DNA from: Paracoccaceae bacterium
GTDB lineage: Bacteria > Pseudomonadota > Alphaproteobacteria > Rhodobacterales > Rhodobacteraceae
DNA length: 64,000 nt
Direction: 5' to 3'
NCBI GenBank assembly: GCA_027489375.1
Contig: JAIXZW010000013.1
Location: 186,001 to 250,000, forward strand
Positions 43,070 to 53,352 of this stretch are shown here, piece by piece. A program made the translations under genes and the position numbers. Under the pieces are notes generated by a model. That model saw only the letters and a program-made list of their open reading frames with translations, was not told the DNA's origin and did not search any database. Every line of letters begins with the position of its first letter. Position 1 is the first letter of the stretch.

Positions 43070-45178
43070 ATGACCGACACCGCCCTTCCCCAGCGCGGCG
43101 GCCTGAAAGGCACGCTCGGCGGGCTGGCGCTGCCGGTCGGCGTCCTTGTCATCATCGCCATGATGGTGATGCCGCTGCCCGTGGTGCTGCTCGACCTGTT
43201 CTTCGTATCGAACATCCTGCTGTCGCTCGTCATCCTCATGGTCGCGCTCTACAGCTACCGCCCGCTGGATTTCTCGAGCTTTCCCAGCCTCTTGCTCATC
43301 GCCACCATCTTCCGCCTCGCGCTCAACGTCGCCTCCACCCGCGTCGTCCTGACCGAAGGCCACACCGGCCACGACGCGGCAGGCAAGGTGATCAAGGCCT
43401 TCGGGGAATTCGTCATCGCGGGCAATTTCGTCGTCGGCCTTCTGGTCTTCGTCATTCTCGTCATCATCAACATCGTCGTCATCACCAAGGGCGCGGGCCG
43501 CGTGTCGGAAGTGTCCGCCCGCTTCACCCTCGACGCCATGCCCGGCAAGCAGATGGCCATCGACGCCGACCTCAGCGCCGGACTTCTGACACCCGACCAG
43601 GCCCGCACCCGCCGCGCCGAAGTCGCGGCCGAGGCCGATTTCTACGGCTCGATGGACGGTGCCGGAAAATTCGTCAAAGGCGACGCGATGGCGGGCATCC
43701 TGATCCTTGCCATCAACATCATCGGCGGCATCCTGATCGGCACGCTCCAGCATGGCCTCACGATGGGTCAGGCCGCGCAGACCTATGTGCTGCTCTCGAT
43801 CGGCGACGGCCTCGTGGCGCAGATCCCCGCGCTGCTGCTGTCCATCGCCACTGCCATCATCGTCACCCGCGTCTCCTCAAGCCACGACATGGGCGGCCTC
43901 ATCGCGCGGCAGATCCACCTGCGCGCGGCATGGATGCCCGTGGCCGCCGTGCTCGGCATCATCGGCCTCGTCCCCGGCATGCCCTCCGGCGTCTTCCTCT
44001 TTGCCGCCGCCGCCGCCGCGGGCATCGCATGGTTCGGCCGCAAGGACCTGAACCCCGCCGACCCCGACGCCCCCGGCACCGATGTGATCGAAGCCGAAGG
44101 CACCGCCAAACCCTCCGAAGGCATCACCGCCGAGGACGTGGCCGACCACGCCCCCGTCTCGCTCCAGATCGGCTATGGCCTGATCCCGCTCGCGGGCGAA
44201 GGCGGCGGCGCGCTCGTCACCCGCATCACCGCCATCCGGCGCGAGGTGTCAAAGGCGATGGGCTTCGTCGTTCCCGGCGTGCGCATCCGCGACGACCTGA
44301 CGCTGAACCCCAACCAATACCGCATCCGCGTGGGACAGGTGATCCGTGGCGAGGATGTCGTCTACCCCGACCGCAAACTTGCCATCCCCGGCGCAGGCTC
44401 GGCCCGCAAATTGAAGGGGATCGAGGTCAAGGACCCCTCGTTCGGTCTCGACGCCGTCTGGATCCTGCCCCACCAACTGGCCGAGGCCGAGGCCGACGAC
44501 CACGTCGTCGTCGAACCTGAATCCGTGATCGCCACGCACCTTTCCCAGCTTCTCTACAAACACGCCGCCGACCTGATCGGCCCCGACGATGTGCAAGTGC
44601 TCTTGGACACGCTCGCCCGCGTCTCGCCCACGCTGGTGAACGCGGTGGTCCCCAAGCTCGTGCCGCTGCACACCGTCACGGGCGTCCTGCGCACGCTTCT
44701 GTCCGAACGTATCCCGATCGGCGACCTGCGCCGCATCCTCGAAGGTCTGGCCGAACTCGCGAGCCGCAACCTCTCGGCCCCCGACATGGCCGAAGCCCTG
44801 CGCCCCATGCTCGTGCCGCTGCTTCTGCAACAGATGACCCCGATCAACACCCCCCTGCCGCTGGTGACGCTCGAGCCGGAACTGGAACAACTCCTCATCC
44901 GCGCCCGCCGCCCCGGCGACGAGGGGCTGGTGATCGACAACGGCCTTGCCGGAACCATCGTCAAATCCCTGTCGGACGCCTTCGAAGAGGCAACGGGCAA
45001 CGGCAAGCAGGCCGTGCTGATCGTCGCCACCCAACTGCGCCGCAGCCTTGCCGCCTTCCTGCGCCCGCACCTGCCCGATGCCATCGTCCTCGGCATCGCC
45101 GAACTTCCCGAAACCCGCAAGGTCGAGGTCGTGGCCTCCATCGGCGGGCAAAGCCAACTGCCGAAACTGGGGGGCTGA
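43070..45178 (+). CDS. flhA: Flagellar type III export protein FlhA
   Basis: The product has 702 residues. N-terminal membrane domain with eight or so helices (about 15-320) contains the FHIPEP-type region (RLALNVASTRVVL, VSARFTLDAMPGKQMAIDAD). The cytoplasmic domain (about 350-700) forms the substrate-docking ring. It is full length for the family and opens the flhA-flhF-fliA unit. Confidence 0.97.
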   Translation: MTDTALPQRGGLKGTLGGLALPVGVLVIIAMMVMPLPVVLLDLFFVSNILLSLVILMVALYSYRPLDFSSFPSLLLIATIFRLALNVASTRVVLTEGHTGHDAAGKVIKAFGEFVIAGNFVVGLLVFVILVIINIVVITKGAGRVSEVSARFTLDAMPGKQMAIDADLSAGLLTPDQARTRRAEVAAEADFYGSMDGAGKFVKGDAMAGILILAINIIGGILIGTLQHGLTMGQAAQTYVLLSIGDGLVAQIPALLLSIATAIIVTRVSSSHDMGGLIARQIHLRAAWMPVAAVLGIIGLVPGMPSGVFLFAAAAAAGIAWFGRKDLNPADPDAPGTDVIEAEGTAKPSEGITAEDVADHAPVSLQIGYGLIPLAGEGGGALVTRITAIRREVSKAMGFVVPGVRIRDDLTLNPNQYRIRVGQVIRGEDVVYPDRKLAIPGAGSARKLKGIEVKDPSFGLDAVWILPHQLAEAEADDHVVVEPESVIATHLSQLLYKHAADLIGPDDVQVLLDTLARVSPTLVNAVVPKLVPLHTVTGVLRTLLSERIPIGDLRRILEGLAELASRNLSAPDMAEALRPMLVPLLLQQMTPINTPLPLVTLEPELEQLLIRARRPGDEGLVIDNGLAGTIVKSLSDAFEEATGNGKQAVLIVATQLRRSLAAFLRPHLPDAIVLGIAELPETRKVEVVASIGGQSQLPKLGG

Positions 45179-45181
45179 TCC

Positions 45182-46108
45182 ATGACCGCCATCACCGTCC
45201 GCGCCGCAACCAGCCAGAAAGCGATGGAGGAAATCCTCCGCCGCCTCGGCCCCGATGCGCTGATCCTCTCGACCCGCAAGATCGACGGCCAGTATGAAAT
45301 CCGCGCCTCGGGCGATGGCGTCGACATGGACCCGCCCGAAGCCGAGACCGCCGAGGCCCCCGTCAAAGCCCCGCTCCGCGCCACCCGCGAAGCGCCCTCC
45401 TTCGAGCGCAGCTTCCGCGCCGCCACCCTCGCCCCGCGCAAGACGGCGGCGAGCGGCGACCCGCATGCCGCCCTCGCCCGCCGCGTCTTCTATCCCGAAG
45501 GGCTGGAAGAACCCATCGCCCCGCGCGTCGTCATCCTCGGCCCGCCCGGTTCGGGCAAGTCGATGCTGGCCGCCCGCATGGCCGCCCGCATCCTGCACAC
45601 CGACCGCCGCCTGCAACCGCGCCTGATCGCCCCCGCCCCCGGCCTGCTTCTGCACGAAGACCGCCTGCGCGGCTGGGCGCGGCTCATGGGTCTGCGGCTG
45701 GACCGCCCGACCGTGCAAGAGGCGCTGATGATGGAAACCGGCGACCCCGCCTTTCCCGAAATCTTCGACCTCTCCGATGCGGGCGACCACACGCCCGACC
45801 TCGCCGCGCGTCTGATCGACAGCGACGATGCCGAACTGGTCCTCTGCATCCCCGCAGGCACCAACCCCGCCCTGACCGCGCGCCTCTGCCGCGACTGGGC
45901 CGCCTATCAGCCCACGGTCTGCCTCACACGGCTCGACCTGTGGGAACCCGAAATCGCGGAACTCGAAGCCATCGCCGACGCGGGGCTGAAAGTCTCGCTC
46001 GTCACCAACGGCACCGGCCTGATCGGCACCCTCCGCCGCCCCTCCGCCCACGACCTGCGCGACTGGTCGGGCGCCTGGGCCGCGCAACAGGGGATCGCCG
46101 CAGAATGA
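45182..46108 (+). CDS. flhF: Degenerate FlhF-like SRP-type protein
   Basis: The product has 308 residues, shorter than typical FlhF. The N-terminus (AATSQKAMEEILRRLGPDAL, ILSTRKIDG) matches the FlhF B domain. A P-loop GPPGSGKS occurs near 121-128, but the DTAGR motif is missing and TKLDE is replaced by TRLDLWEP. GTP hydrolysis may be altered or lost. FlhF marks the site of polar flagellum assembly; position between flhA and fliA supports the identity. Confidence 0.78.
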   Translation: MTAITVRAATSQKAMEEILRRLGPDALILSTRKIDGQYEIRASGDGVDMDPPEAETAEAPVKAPLRATREAPSFERSFRAATLAPRKTAASGDPHAALARRVFYPEGLEEPIAPRVVILGPPGSGKSMLAARMAARILHTDRRLQPRLIAPAPGLLLHEDRLRGWARLMGLRLDRPTVQEALMMETGDPAFPEIFDLSDAGDHTPDLAARLIDSDDAELVLCIPAGTNPALTARLCRDWAAYQPTVCLTRLDLWEPEIAELEAIADAGLKVSLVTNGTGLIGTLRRPSAHDLRDWSGAWAAQQGIAAE

Positions 46109-46182
46109 CCCGCCGCACGATCCGGCCCACGCCCCGTTTCCCCGTTCCCTCCTGCGTATCCAGCACGAAAGGGCAATACTGA
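46105..46182 (+). CDS. 25-codon ORF bridging flhF and fliA
   Basis: ATG at 46105 overlaps the flhF stop (ATGA) and its TGA overlaps the fliA ATG (TGATG). The frame encodes 25 residues (MTRRTIRPTPRFPVPSCVSS then TKGQY). It would carry ribosomes from flhF to fliA. It may have no function as a peptide. Confidence 0.4.
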   Translation: MTRRTIRPTPRFPVPSCVSSTKGQY

Positions 46183-46901
46183 TGCTCGCCAAACGCTATC
46201 CCGAACAGGAAGGCCCCTCGCCCGACAAGCTGGTCCGCAGCCACATGGACCTTGTGCGCAAGATCGCATGGCACATGCACGGCCGCGTCGGCCGCATGGC
46301 CGAGGTCGAGGATATGCTGCAAGTGGGCTACATGGGCCTTGTCGATGCCGCCCAACGCTACACCCCGCGTCAGGGGGCCAGCTTCGCCTCCTACGCCGCC
46401 ATCCGCATCCGCGGGTCGATCATCGACTTCCTCCGCGCCTCCTCCTCGCTCTGCCGCGCCACCATCGTGATGCAGCAAAAGAAACGCGCCACCGTGCTGA
46501 AGCTGGAACAGCAGCTCATGCGCGCGCCGGAAAAGGGCGAGATCGCCGCCGACATGGGCATCACCGTATCCGAGCTCGAAGACTGGGAAACCCAGTTCGG
46601 CGCCTCCTCCATCAAATCGCTGGACGAGGTCTATTCCGACCACTCCATGCTCTTTTCCGATTCCAACCGCACCGTCGAAGACCAGATGCAGGCCGACCAG
46701 ATGCGCGGCATGCTCCGCCGCGCTTTGGGCCAGTTGCCGGAACGCGAGGCGATGGTCCTGCAACTCTACTTCGTCGAGGAACTCAACGTCTACGAGATCG
46801 CCGACATCCTCGGCGTGACCACAGGCCGCGTCAGCCAGATCAAGAAAGCCGCCGTCACCCGCCTGCGCGACGCCATCCGCGAGATGGAGGGCGACGACTG
46901 A
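46182..46901 (+). CDS. fliA: Flagellar sigma factor FliA (sigma-28)
   Basis: The product has 239 residues. Region 2 contains VEDMLQVGYMGLVDAAQRY and FASYAAIRIRGSIIDFLR. Region 4 has LPEREAMVLQLYFVEELNVY and the HTH ADILGVTTGRVSQIKKAA. It directs late flagellar genes and is held by FlgM. Expressed with flhA from a sigma-54 promoter. Confidence 0.96.
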   Translation: MLAKRYPEQEGPSPDKLVRSHMDLVRKIAWHMHGRVGRMAEVEDMLQVGYMGLVDAAQRYTPRQGASFASYAAIRIRGSIIDFLRASSSLCRATIVMQQKKRATVLKLEQQLMRAPEKGEIAADMGITVSELEDWETQFGASSIKSLDEVYSDHSMLFSDSNRTVEDQMQADQMRGMLRRALGQLPEREAMVLQLYFVEELNVYEIADILGVTTGRVSQIKKAAVTRLRDAIREMEGDD

Positions 46902-47462
46902 TCATCCGCCCTGCCACAGGCGGACCGACTCCATCGGGTAGACCAGCATCAGGATGTTGAGGGTGAGGCCATCACGGATGAGGAAGGTGGTCGCAGCCTC
47001 GAAAATCAGGATCAGTGCGACCGAAACCCAAAGCGGCACGCGGCGGGCGATGAGGAAGCCAACGATCATCGCCGTAATGTCGGCGGTCGAGTTGAGGACA
47101 GAGTCGCCGTAATAGTCGAGCGAGATGGTCACGGCGCGGTAACGGTCGATGATGATCGGCGAGTTTTCGAGAAGTTCCCAAGCGGCCTCGACCCCTGTGG
47201 CGATGGTCAGGCGCCAGTCGAAGGGGATGCGGCGGGCGACGAGCCAGAGCGCGGCGTAGAAGAGCAGGCCGTGGATGATGTGGCTGGGGGTATACCAGTC
47301 GGTGAGGTGTTGGGAATTCTCGGAAGAGAAGACGACACCGTGCCAGAGCTTGACGTAACCGCATGTGCAGATCGGCACGCGGCCCATGAGCCAGAGCGTC
47401 AGGGCAGTCGCGCCGAGGAGGACGGCGGTCAGGGCATGGGGCAGGCGGATGTCGCGTATCAT
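46902..47462 (-). CDS. UPF0314/DUF2585 family membrane protein
   Basis: The product has 186 residues from the ATG at 47462. Several membrane helices and the strongly conserved family core [20 protein letters not shown] with [18 protein letters not shown] identify UPF0314. Function unknown. It converges directly on fliA and marks the right edge of the flagellar region. Confidence 0.85.
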   Translation of the reverse strand: MIRDIRLPHALTAVLLGATALTLWLMGRVPICTCGYVKLWHGVVFSSENSQHLTDWYTPSHIIHGLLFYAALWLVARRIPFDWRLTIATGVEAAWELLENSPIIIDRYRAVTISLDYYGDSVLNSTADITAMIVGFLIARRVPLWVSVALILIFEAATTFLIRDGLTLNILMLVYPMESVRLWQGG

Positions 47463-47541
47463 GCGGCCAAGGAAGCATGGCACGCGGGGCTTGGCAATTG
47501 TCCGATGCGGCTTAGCTTTGGCGGGAAGCGGAGGGTGCGCG

Positions 47542-47763
47542 ATGGCGGGGAAATACGGGCCGGGCAAGGGCGAGTTGCAGTTCCGTGCGGTGTTTTCCGT
47601 GCTGGGCTTGCTCGCCGTGGGCGTGCTGGTGGCGGTGCGCGGCGTGCCCAAGGGGCCGGGGCTGGTCGAGGTGTTCGGGATCGCGCTCTTGTTCTTTGCC
47701 GGAACGCTGGTCCATTCGCTTTGGCGGCTCAGGGCTTTAGCGCAACGCGGCCCTGATCGGTAA
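47542..47763 (+). CDS. Small two-helix membrane protein
   Basis: The product has 73 residues with two hydrophobic segments (about 17-34 and 43-62). No family is recognised. The 3-prime end overlaps the converging phosphatase gene by 35 nt. Confidence 0.5.
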   Translation: MAGKYGPGKGELQFRAVFSVLGLLAVGVLVAVRGVPKGPGLVEVFGIALLFFAGTLVHSLWRLRALAQRGPDR

Positions 47764-48463
47764 GCACGAAGACATCGCGCCCTTCGATCACGATGGCGGT
47801 GAGCGGGCCACCATAGGCGGCGCTTGAATCGATGTTCACGCGGTTGCCGTAATGGGTGGCGTGGTCGAGCGCGGTGTGGCCGTGGACGACGAGGAAGCCG
47901 TGGTCGCGCGGATCGTCGAGGAAGCCTGCGCGGATCCAGACAAGGTCGGTTTCGGATTGCTCGGCCATCGGGACGCCGGGGCGGATGCCTGCGTGGACGA
48001 AGACCACCTCGCCCCGTTGCAGCCAGACGGGGCGGCTGTCGATGAAGTCGAGATGCGCCTGCGGCACGGCGGCGACGGCTTCGGCATGGACGGGGGCGAG
48101 GGGGCGGTCGGCAGGGCTCCGGACACCGTAGGAGGCAAGGGTTGCTGCCCCGCCCAAGCGGGGGTGGAGCCACGAGAGTTCCGAGCGCAGCCCTTCGTCA
48201 TGGTGGTGGATGTCGCGGATGAAGCCCGTGAACATGCGGTCGTGGTTGCCCTTGAGCACCTGCCACGGCGCGCCTTGCGCCATGCCGTCGATCAGGTATT
48301 GCACCACGCCGCGACAGTCGGGGCCACGGTCCACCAGATCGCCCAGATGGATCACGGGGGCATCGCCCGTGCCGTGGGCGGCGCGGTCTGCCGCGATGCG
48401 GTCATGCGCGGCGCGGAGCAGGTCGATGTGGCCGTGGATGTCGCCGATGGCGTAGGTGATCAT
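47729..48463 (-). CDS. Calcineurin-like metallophosphatase (PphA-type)
   Basis: The product has 244 residues from the ATG at 48463. The metal-binding motifs are all present: GDIHGH (7-12), [13 protein letters not shown], and later HAG and GHT. It is a bacterial serine/threonine-type protein phosphatase. Substrate unknown. Confidence 0.88.
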   Translation of the reverse strand: MITYAIGDIHGHIDLLRAAHDRIAADRAAHGTGDAPVIHLGDLVDRGPDCRGVVQYLIDGMAQGAPWQVLKGNHDRMFTGFIRDIHHHDEGLRSELSWLHPRLGGAATLASYGVRSPADRPLAPVHAEAVAAVPQAHLDFIDSRPVWLQRGEVVFVHAGIRPGVPMAEQSETDLVWIRAGFLDDPRDHGFLVVHGHTALDHATHYGNRVNIDSSAAYGGPLTAIVIEGRDVFVLTDQGRVALKP

Positions 48464-48492
48464 GGCCTGTCCGTGGGTTCTGGCTGAAAGCG

Positions 48493-48545
48493 CCGGGGGT
48501 TTCACACCCCCGGACCCCCGTGGGATATTTCAGAACAGATGAAGG
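48493..48545. repeat. Intergenic repeat module copy
   Basis: Hairpin CCGGGGGT/ACCCCCGG (48493-48513) is followed by GGATATTT at 48523-48530 and a purine-rich AGATGAAGGGGAAA. It lies between serA and the phosphatase gene. Confidence 0.6.
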
Positions 48546-48583
48546 GGAAAGGGGCGAGGGTTTCCCCCGCCCCCCCTGTTTCG

Positions 48584-50179
48584 TCAGGCGACGTCGAATT
48601 CCAGCGGTTTGACCTGCTGGAACATGCCGGTGGCTTCGAGCGTATCGACGACCTTGGGGTCGATCGGCTGGTCGAGGTAGAGGATGGCGATGGCATCCTG
48701 ACCCACGCCGGAGCGGCCCAGGGTGAAGTTCGCGATGTTCACGCCGTTCTTGCCCATCGTCATGCCGAGAAGGCCGATGATGCCCGGAACGTCCTCGTTC
48801 GTGGTGTAGAGCATGTGCTGGCCGATTTCGGCGTCGATGTTGATGCCCTTGATCTGGATGAAGCGCGGTTTGCCGTCCGAGAAGCAGGTGCCCGCGACCG
48901 ACCGTTCGCGGCTGTCCGTGACCATCGTGACCTTGATGTAGGCATCGAAGGTGCCGGTCTTGTCCTGACGGGTGGTCGAGATCTGGATGCCGCGCTCTTT
49001 CGCCACGATGGGGGCGGAGACGAGGTTCACGTCGGGGTTCGAGGCCTTCATCACGCCGGCGATGACCGACTGGTTCAGGGCGGCGAGGTTCATGTCGGCC
49101 ACGGCCCCGTCGTAGAGGATGTTGATGGCCTTGATCGGTTCGTCCGTCATCTGGCCGATGAACGCGCCGAGGTGGGCGGCGAGTTTGACCCACGGCCCCA
49201 TGACCGCGGCTTCTTCCGCCGTGACGTTGGGCATGTTCAGCGCGTTCTGCACGGCCCCCGTGAGCAAGTAGTCGGACATCTGTTCGGCCACTTGCAACGC
49301 CACGTTTTCCTGCGCTTCGGTGGTCGATGCGCCCAGGTGCGGGGTGCAGACCACGTTGGGCATGTTGAAAAGCGGGTTGTCGGTGGCGGGTTCGGTTTCG
49401 AACACGTCCAGCGCCGCGCCTGCGACATGGCCGGATTTCAACGCCTCGACCAGCGCCGCTTCGTCGATCAGGCCGCCACGGGCGCAGTTGATGATGCGCA
49501 CGCCCGCCTTCGTCTTGGCGATGTTCTCGGCCGAGAGGATGTTGCGCGTCTTGTCGGTCAGCGGGACGTGCAGGGTGATGAAATCGGCGCGGGCGAGGAG
49601 GTCGTCGAGTTCGACCTTGGTCACGCCGAGTTGGCGGGCGCGTTCGTCCGAGAGGAAGGGATCGTAGGCGACGACCTTCATCTTCAGCCCTACCGCGCGG
49701 TCGCAGACGATGCCGCCGATGTTGCCCGCGCCGATCACGCCGAGGGTTTTGTTGAAGAGTTCCACGCCCATGAATTTGGATTTCTCCCACTTGCCCGCGT
49801 GGGTGGAGGCGTTGGCTTCGGGGATCTGGCGGGCCACGGCGAACATCATGGCGATGGCATGTTCGGCGGTGGTGATGGAGTTGCCGAAGGGCGTGTTCAT
49901 CACGATGACGCCCTTTTTCGACGCCGCCGGAATGTCGACGTTGTCGACGCCGATCCCCGCGCGGCCCACCACTTTCAGGTTGGTGGCGGCGGCGAGGAGC
50001 TTTTCCGTCACCTTGGTCGCCGAGCGGATGGCGAGGCCGTCGTATTGGCCGATCAGCTTTGCCAGCTCGTCCTTGTCCTTGCCGAGTTTGGGGAGGTAGT
50101 CCACCTCGACCCCGCGGTCGCGGAAGATCTGGACGGCGGTTTCGGAGAGTTCGTCGGATACGAGAACGCGGGGGGCCAT
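48584..50179 (-). CDS. serA: D-3-phosphoglycerate dehydrogenase SerA
   Basis: The product has 531 residues. Substrate-binding and NAD domains (GRAGIGVDNVDIPAASKKG, the Rossmann GVIGAGNIGGI, NCARGGLIDE) are followed by the ASB and ACT domains of the long SerA type (GIIGLLGMTMGKNGVNIANF). It oxidises 3-phosphoglycerate in the first step of serine synthesis. serC lies directly upstream in the same orientation. Confidence 0.96.
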   Translation of the reverse strand: MAPRVLVSDELSETAVQIFRDRGVEVDYLPKLGKDKDELAKLIGQYDGLAIRSATKVTEKLLAAATNLKVVGRAGIGVDNVDIPAASKKGVIVMNTPFGNSITTAEHAIAMMFAVARQIPEANASTHAGKWEKSKFMGVELFNKTLGVIGAGNIGGIVCDRAVGLKMKVVAYDPFLSDERARQLGVTKVELDDLLARADFITLHVPLTDKTRNILSAENIAKTKAGVRIINCARGGLIDEAALVEALKSGHVAGAALDVFETEPATDNPLFNMPNVVCTPHLGASTTEAQENVALQVAEQMSDYLLTGAVQNALNMPNVTAEEAAVMGPWVKLAAHLGAFIGQMTDEPIKAINILYDGAVADMNLAALNQSVIAGVMKASNPDVNLVSAPIVAKERGIQISTTRQDKTGTFDAYIKVTMVTDSRERSVAGTCFSDGKPRFIQIKGINIDAEIGQHMLYTTNEDVPGIIGLLGMTMGKNGVNIANFTLGRSGVGQDAIAILYLDQPIDPKVVDTLEATGMFQQVKPLEFDVA

Positions 50180-50252
50180 TGGGGGCTCCTGTCAGATGAA
50201 TGTTTGGGAGAGGAAAGCGCGCACCGTGTAGGGTGCGCACTTGCTGCGCACC

Positions 50253-51410
50253 TTATGCCGCTTGGGCCTGTGCGGCGATTTCGGCCTCGAAGGCGTGGGC
50301 GATCCACGGCATCAGGGCGGCGACATCGGCGGTTTCCACCGTCGAGCCGCACCAGATGCGAAGGCCTGCGGGGGCGTCGCGGTAGGCGCCGATATCATAG
50401 GCCACGCCCGCCTTTTCCAGCCGTTTTGCCACCGCCTTGGCGAAGGCTTCGCCGTCCTTGATGCGCGGGTCGGTGAATTTGAGGCAGACCGAGGTGGTGG
50501 AGGCGATTTCGGGCGTTTCCGCCAGATTGGCGATCCACGGGTTCGCGGCGCAGAAATCCCAGACGGTTTTCGCGTTGGCTTCGGCGCGGGCGATCAGGGC
50601 GGGAAGGCCGCCGATGGATTTCGCCCATTTCAGCGCGACAAGGTAATCTTCGACCGCGAGCATGGAGGGGGTGTTGATGGTTTCCCCCGTGAAGATGCCC
50701 TCGATCAGTTTGCCCTTGGCTGTGAGACGGAAGATTTTCGGCAGCGGCCATGCGGGGGTGTAGCTTTCCAGCCGTTCGACCGCGCGGGGCGAGAGGATCA
50801 GGACGCCATGCGCGCCCTCGCCCCCCAGCACCTTTTGCCAGGAGAAGGTGGTGACGTCGAGTTTGCTCCACGGCAGGTCCATCGCGAAGGCGGCAGAAGT
50901 GGCGTCGCAGATGGTAAGGCCTTGGCGTGTATCGGGAATTGCCTTGCCGTTCGGGACGCGGGCGCCCGAGGTGGTGCCGTTCCACGTAAAGACGACATCG
51001 GCGTCGAAGTTGACGGTGGCGAGGTCGACGATCTGGCCGTAGGGGGCTTTTTTGACGACGGCGTCGAGTTTGAGTTGCTTGACGACGTCCGTCACCCACC
51101 CTTCGCCGAAGCTCTCCCATGCGAGCATTTCGACCGGGCGGGCGCCGAGGAGGGACCACATCGCCATTTCGACCGCGCCGGTGTCCGAGCCGGGGACGAT
51201 GCCGATGCGGTAGTCGGCGGGGACGTTCAGGATTTCACGGGTGAGGTCGATCGCTTCTCTCAGCTTCGCTTTGCCGACGGCGGCGCGGTGCGAGCGGCCA
51301 AGGGGCGCGTCGGCAAGCAGGTCGAGCGAGAAGCCGGGGATTTTGGCGCAGGGGCCAGAGGAAAAGCGCGGGTTTGCCGGGCGCTGTGCCGGTGCGGTCA
51401 GGTCGGTCAT
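50253..51410 (-). CDS. serC: Phosphoserine aminotransferase SerC
   Basis: The product has 385 residues of the alphaproteobacterial SerC type ([20 protein letters not shown] near the start, [20 protein letters not shown] with the PLP lysine). It converts phosphohydroxypyruvate to phosphoserine with glutamate. It is 73 nt upstream of serA and likely co-transcribed. Confidence 0.95.
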   Translation of the reverse strand: MTDLTAPAQRPANPRFSSGPCAKIPGFSLDLLADAPLGRSHRAAVGKAKLREAIDLTREILNVPADYRIGIVPGSDTGAVEMAMWSLLGARPVEMLAWESFGEGWVTDVVKQLKLDAVVKKAPYGQIVDLATVNFDADVVFTWNGTTSGARVPNGKAIPDTRQGLTICDATSAAFAMDLPWSKLDVTTFSWQKVLGGEGAHGVLILSPRAVERLESYTPAWPLPKIFRLTAKGKLIEGIFTGETINTPSMLAVEDYLVALKWAKSIGGLPALIARAEANAKTVWDFCAANPWIANLAETPEIASTTSVCLKFTDPRIKDGEAFAKAVAKRLEKAGVAYDIGAYRDAPAGLRIWCGSTVETADVAALMPWIAHAFEAEIAAQAQAA

Positions 51411-51561
51411 GGTATCCTTCCAGATATTTGCCCTTCGGTGGGGAAGGGTGTCCCGCTGTCGGGATTAGCGGGGCGGGCGGGGTGGCACAAGCTGGAAAAT
51501 CGTCGTAAAGCGCCGCATCGTCGCGTGAAAGCGACCCTTCTGTTCACTATCGGAAACATCC

Positions 51562-52437
51562 ATGTTCATCGCCACCTTGCTGACCAACCCCGCCCGCCCG
51601 ATCCTTGACCGTGCCACGGTGGAGGCGTTGCGCAATGCCTGGGGCGGGGGGGATGCGGTCTGGCTGGACCCCGGCGTGGCGGCGGAATTTCCCGTGGAGT
51701 CAATGCCTTTGGGCCGGTGGGAGGCTTGGGAAGGGTTGCAGGCGCTGGGGGTCGATCTGGTGGTGCAGCCCGCCGAGGGGCGGAAAAAGCGGGTGCTGCT
51801 GGCGGATATGGACAGCACCATGATCGAGCAGGAGTGTATCGACGAGCTGGCCGACGAGGCGGGGGTGGGGCCAAGGGTGGCCGAGATCACACGCCGCGCG
51901 ATGAATGGCGAGCTGGACTTCGAGGCGGCGCTGCGCGAGCGGGTGGGGTTGCTGAAGGGCTTGCCCGTGGCGGTGATCGGGCGGGTGATCCGCGACCGGA
52001 TCACGCTGATGCCGGGAGGGCGCGAACTGGTGGCGACGATGCGCGCCAATGGTGCCTATGCGGCGCTGGTGTCGGGGGGGTTCACGGCGTTCACGGCGCA
52101 GATCGCGGGGGTGTTGGGGTTTGACGAGAACAGGGCCAACACATTGATTTCAAACGGGGAAACCCTGACGGGCGAGGTGGCGGAGCCAATCCTTGGCAAA
52201 CAGGCCAAGGTGGATGCGCTGGTGGATATCACCCAAAGGTTGAACCTGCGCGAGGACGAGGTGCTGGCCGTGGGGGACGGGGCAAACGACCTTGGCATGT
52301 TGAAACGCGCGGGCGCAGGCGTGGCGCTGCATGCCAAGCCCGTTGTGGCGGCGGAATGTGACATCCGTATCAATCATGGCGATCTGACCGCGCTTTTGTT
52401 CATCCAGGGCTACGCCCGCGAAGACTTCGTATCTTGA
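51562..52437 (+). CDS. serB: Phosphoserine phosphatase SerB
   Basis: The product has 291 residues. The HAD motif I is DMDSTMIEQEC with nucleophile D82 and D84; motif II is SGGFTAF; motif III/IV is GDGANDLGML. It completes serine synthesis and is divergently oriented from serC, so all three pathway enzymes are clustered. Confidence 0.96.
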   Translation: MFIATLLTNPARPILDRATVEALRNAWGGGDAVWLDPGVAAEFPVESMPLGRWEAWEGLQALGVDLVVQPAEGRKKRVLLADMDSTMIEQECIDELADEAGVGPRVAEITRRAMNGELDFEAALRERVGLLKGLPVAVIGRVIRDRITLMPGGRELVATMRANGAYAALVSGGFTAFTAQIAGVLGFDENRANTLISNGETLTGEVAEPILGKQAKVDALVDITQRLNLREDEVLAVGDGANDLGMLKRAGAGVALHAKPVVAAECDIRINHGDLTALLFIQGYAREDFVS

Positions 52438-52510
52438 CCTCATCGGCAGAGCATGCGGCAAGGGCGTGAAGGCGCGGTAAACGGGTCGCGCGCAGGACGG
52501 GGTTTTCGGC

Positions 52511-53275
52511 ATGTTCGAGGTTTTGCCGCATGTGGCGATGCTGCTGGTGCTGGCGGCGTTTTGCGCCGGTTTTGTCGATTCCATCGCGGGCGGTGGCGGG
52601 TTGATCGCGGTGCCTGCGCTGCTGCTGGCGGGGGCTTCGCCCCTTGAAACATTGGCCACGAACAAGTTGCAGGGGACGTTCGGGGCGGCGACCGCGACGA
52701 TCAGCTATGCGCGGGCGGGACATGTGCGGCTGCGCGATCAGGCCGGAATGGCGCTGGTGTCGGCAGGGTTCGGGGCGGCGGGGGCGATGGTCGCGCATCT
52801 GGTTCCGGCGGACGTGTTGCGGATCGTGATGCCGGTCGTGCTTGTGGCTGTGGCGGCTTTTTTCGCGTTCAAACCGGGACTTACCGACAAGGACCGCGTG
52901 CAGCGGATGAAGCCTGCGATTTTTGCCGTGACCGCCGTTCCGCTGATTGCGGCCTATGACGGGTTCTTCGGGCCGGGGACGGGGTCGTTCTTCATGCTCG
53001 GCTTCGTGCTGCTGGCGGGCTATGGCGTACTGAAGGCCACCGCGCATACGAAGCTTTTGAATTTCGCAAGCAATATCGGCAGCTTGGCTATCTTCATCCC
53101 CTCGGGCGCGACGTGGTGGGCGGTGGGGTTTGCGATGGCTTCGGCGCAGGTTCTGGGGTCCGCGCTCGGGTCGCGGCTGGCGATGCGGGCGGGGGCGAAG
53201 CTGATAAAGCCGCTGCTTGTGGTGACTTCGACGGGAATGGCGGCGCGGTTGATCTGGCAGGTCTGGGCCGGCTGA
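52511..53275 (+). CDS. TSUP family (TauE/SafE) membrane transporter
   Basis: The product has 254 residues with about seven helices. The N-terminal AAFCAGFVDSIAGGGGLIAV and later FGPGTGSFFMLGFV are TSUP signatures. Members export sulfite, sulfoacetate or other sulfur or organic anions; the substrate here is undetermined. Confidence 0.88.
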   Translation: MFEVLPHVAMLLVLAAFCAGFVDSIAGGGGLIAVPALLLAGASPLETLATNKLQGTFGAATATISYARAGHVRLRDQAGMALVSAGFGAAGAMVAHLVPADVLRIVMPVVLVAVAAFFAFKPGLTDKDRVQRMKPAIFAVTAVPLIAAYDGFFGPGTGSFFMLGFVLLAGYGVLKATAHTKLLNFASNIGSLAIFIPSGATWWAVGFAMASAQVLGSALGSRLAMRAGAKLIKPLLVVTSTGMAARLIWQVWAG

Positions 53276-53352
53276 AACCGCGAGTCAAGGATGCACAGGT
53301 GATGCAGACACGGGCGCGCATTCCTTAACGCGCAGGTAAGTCCTGCACCGTC

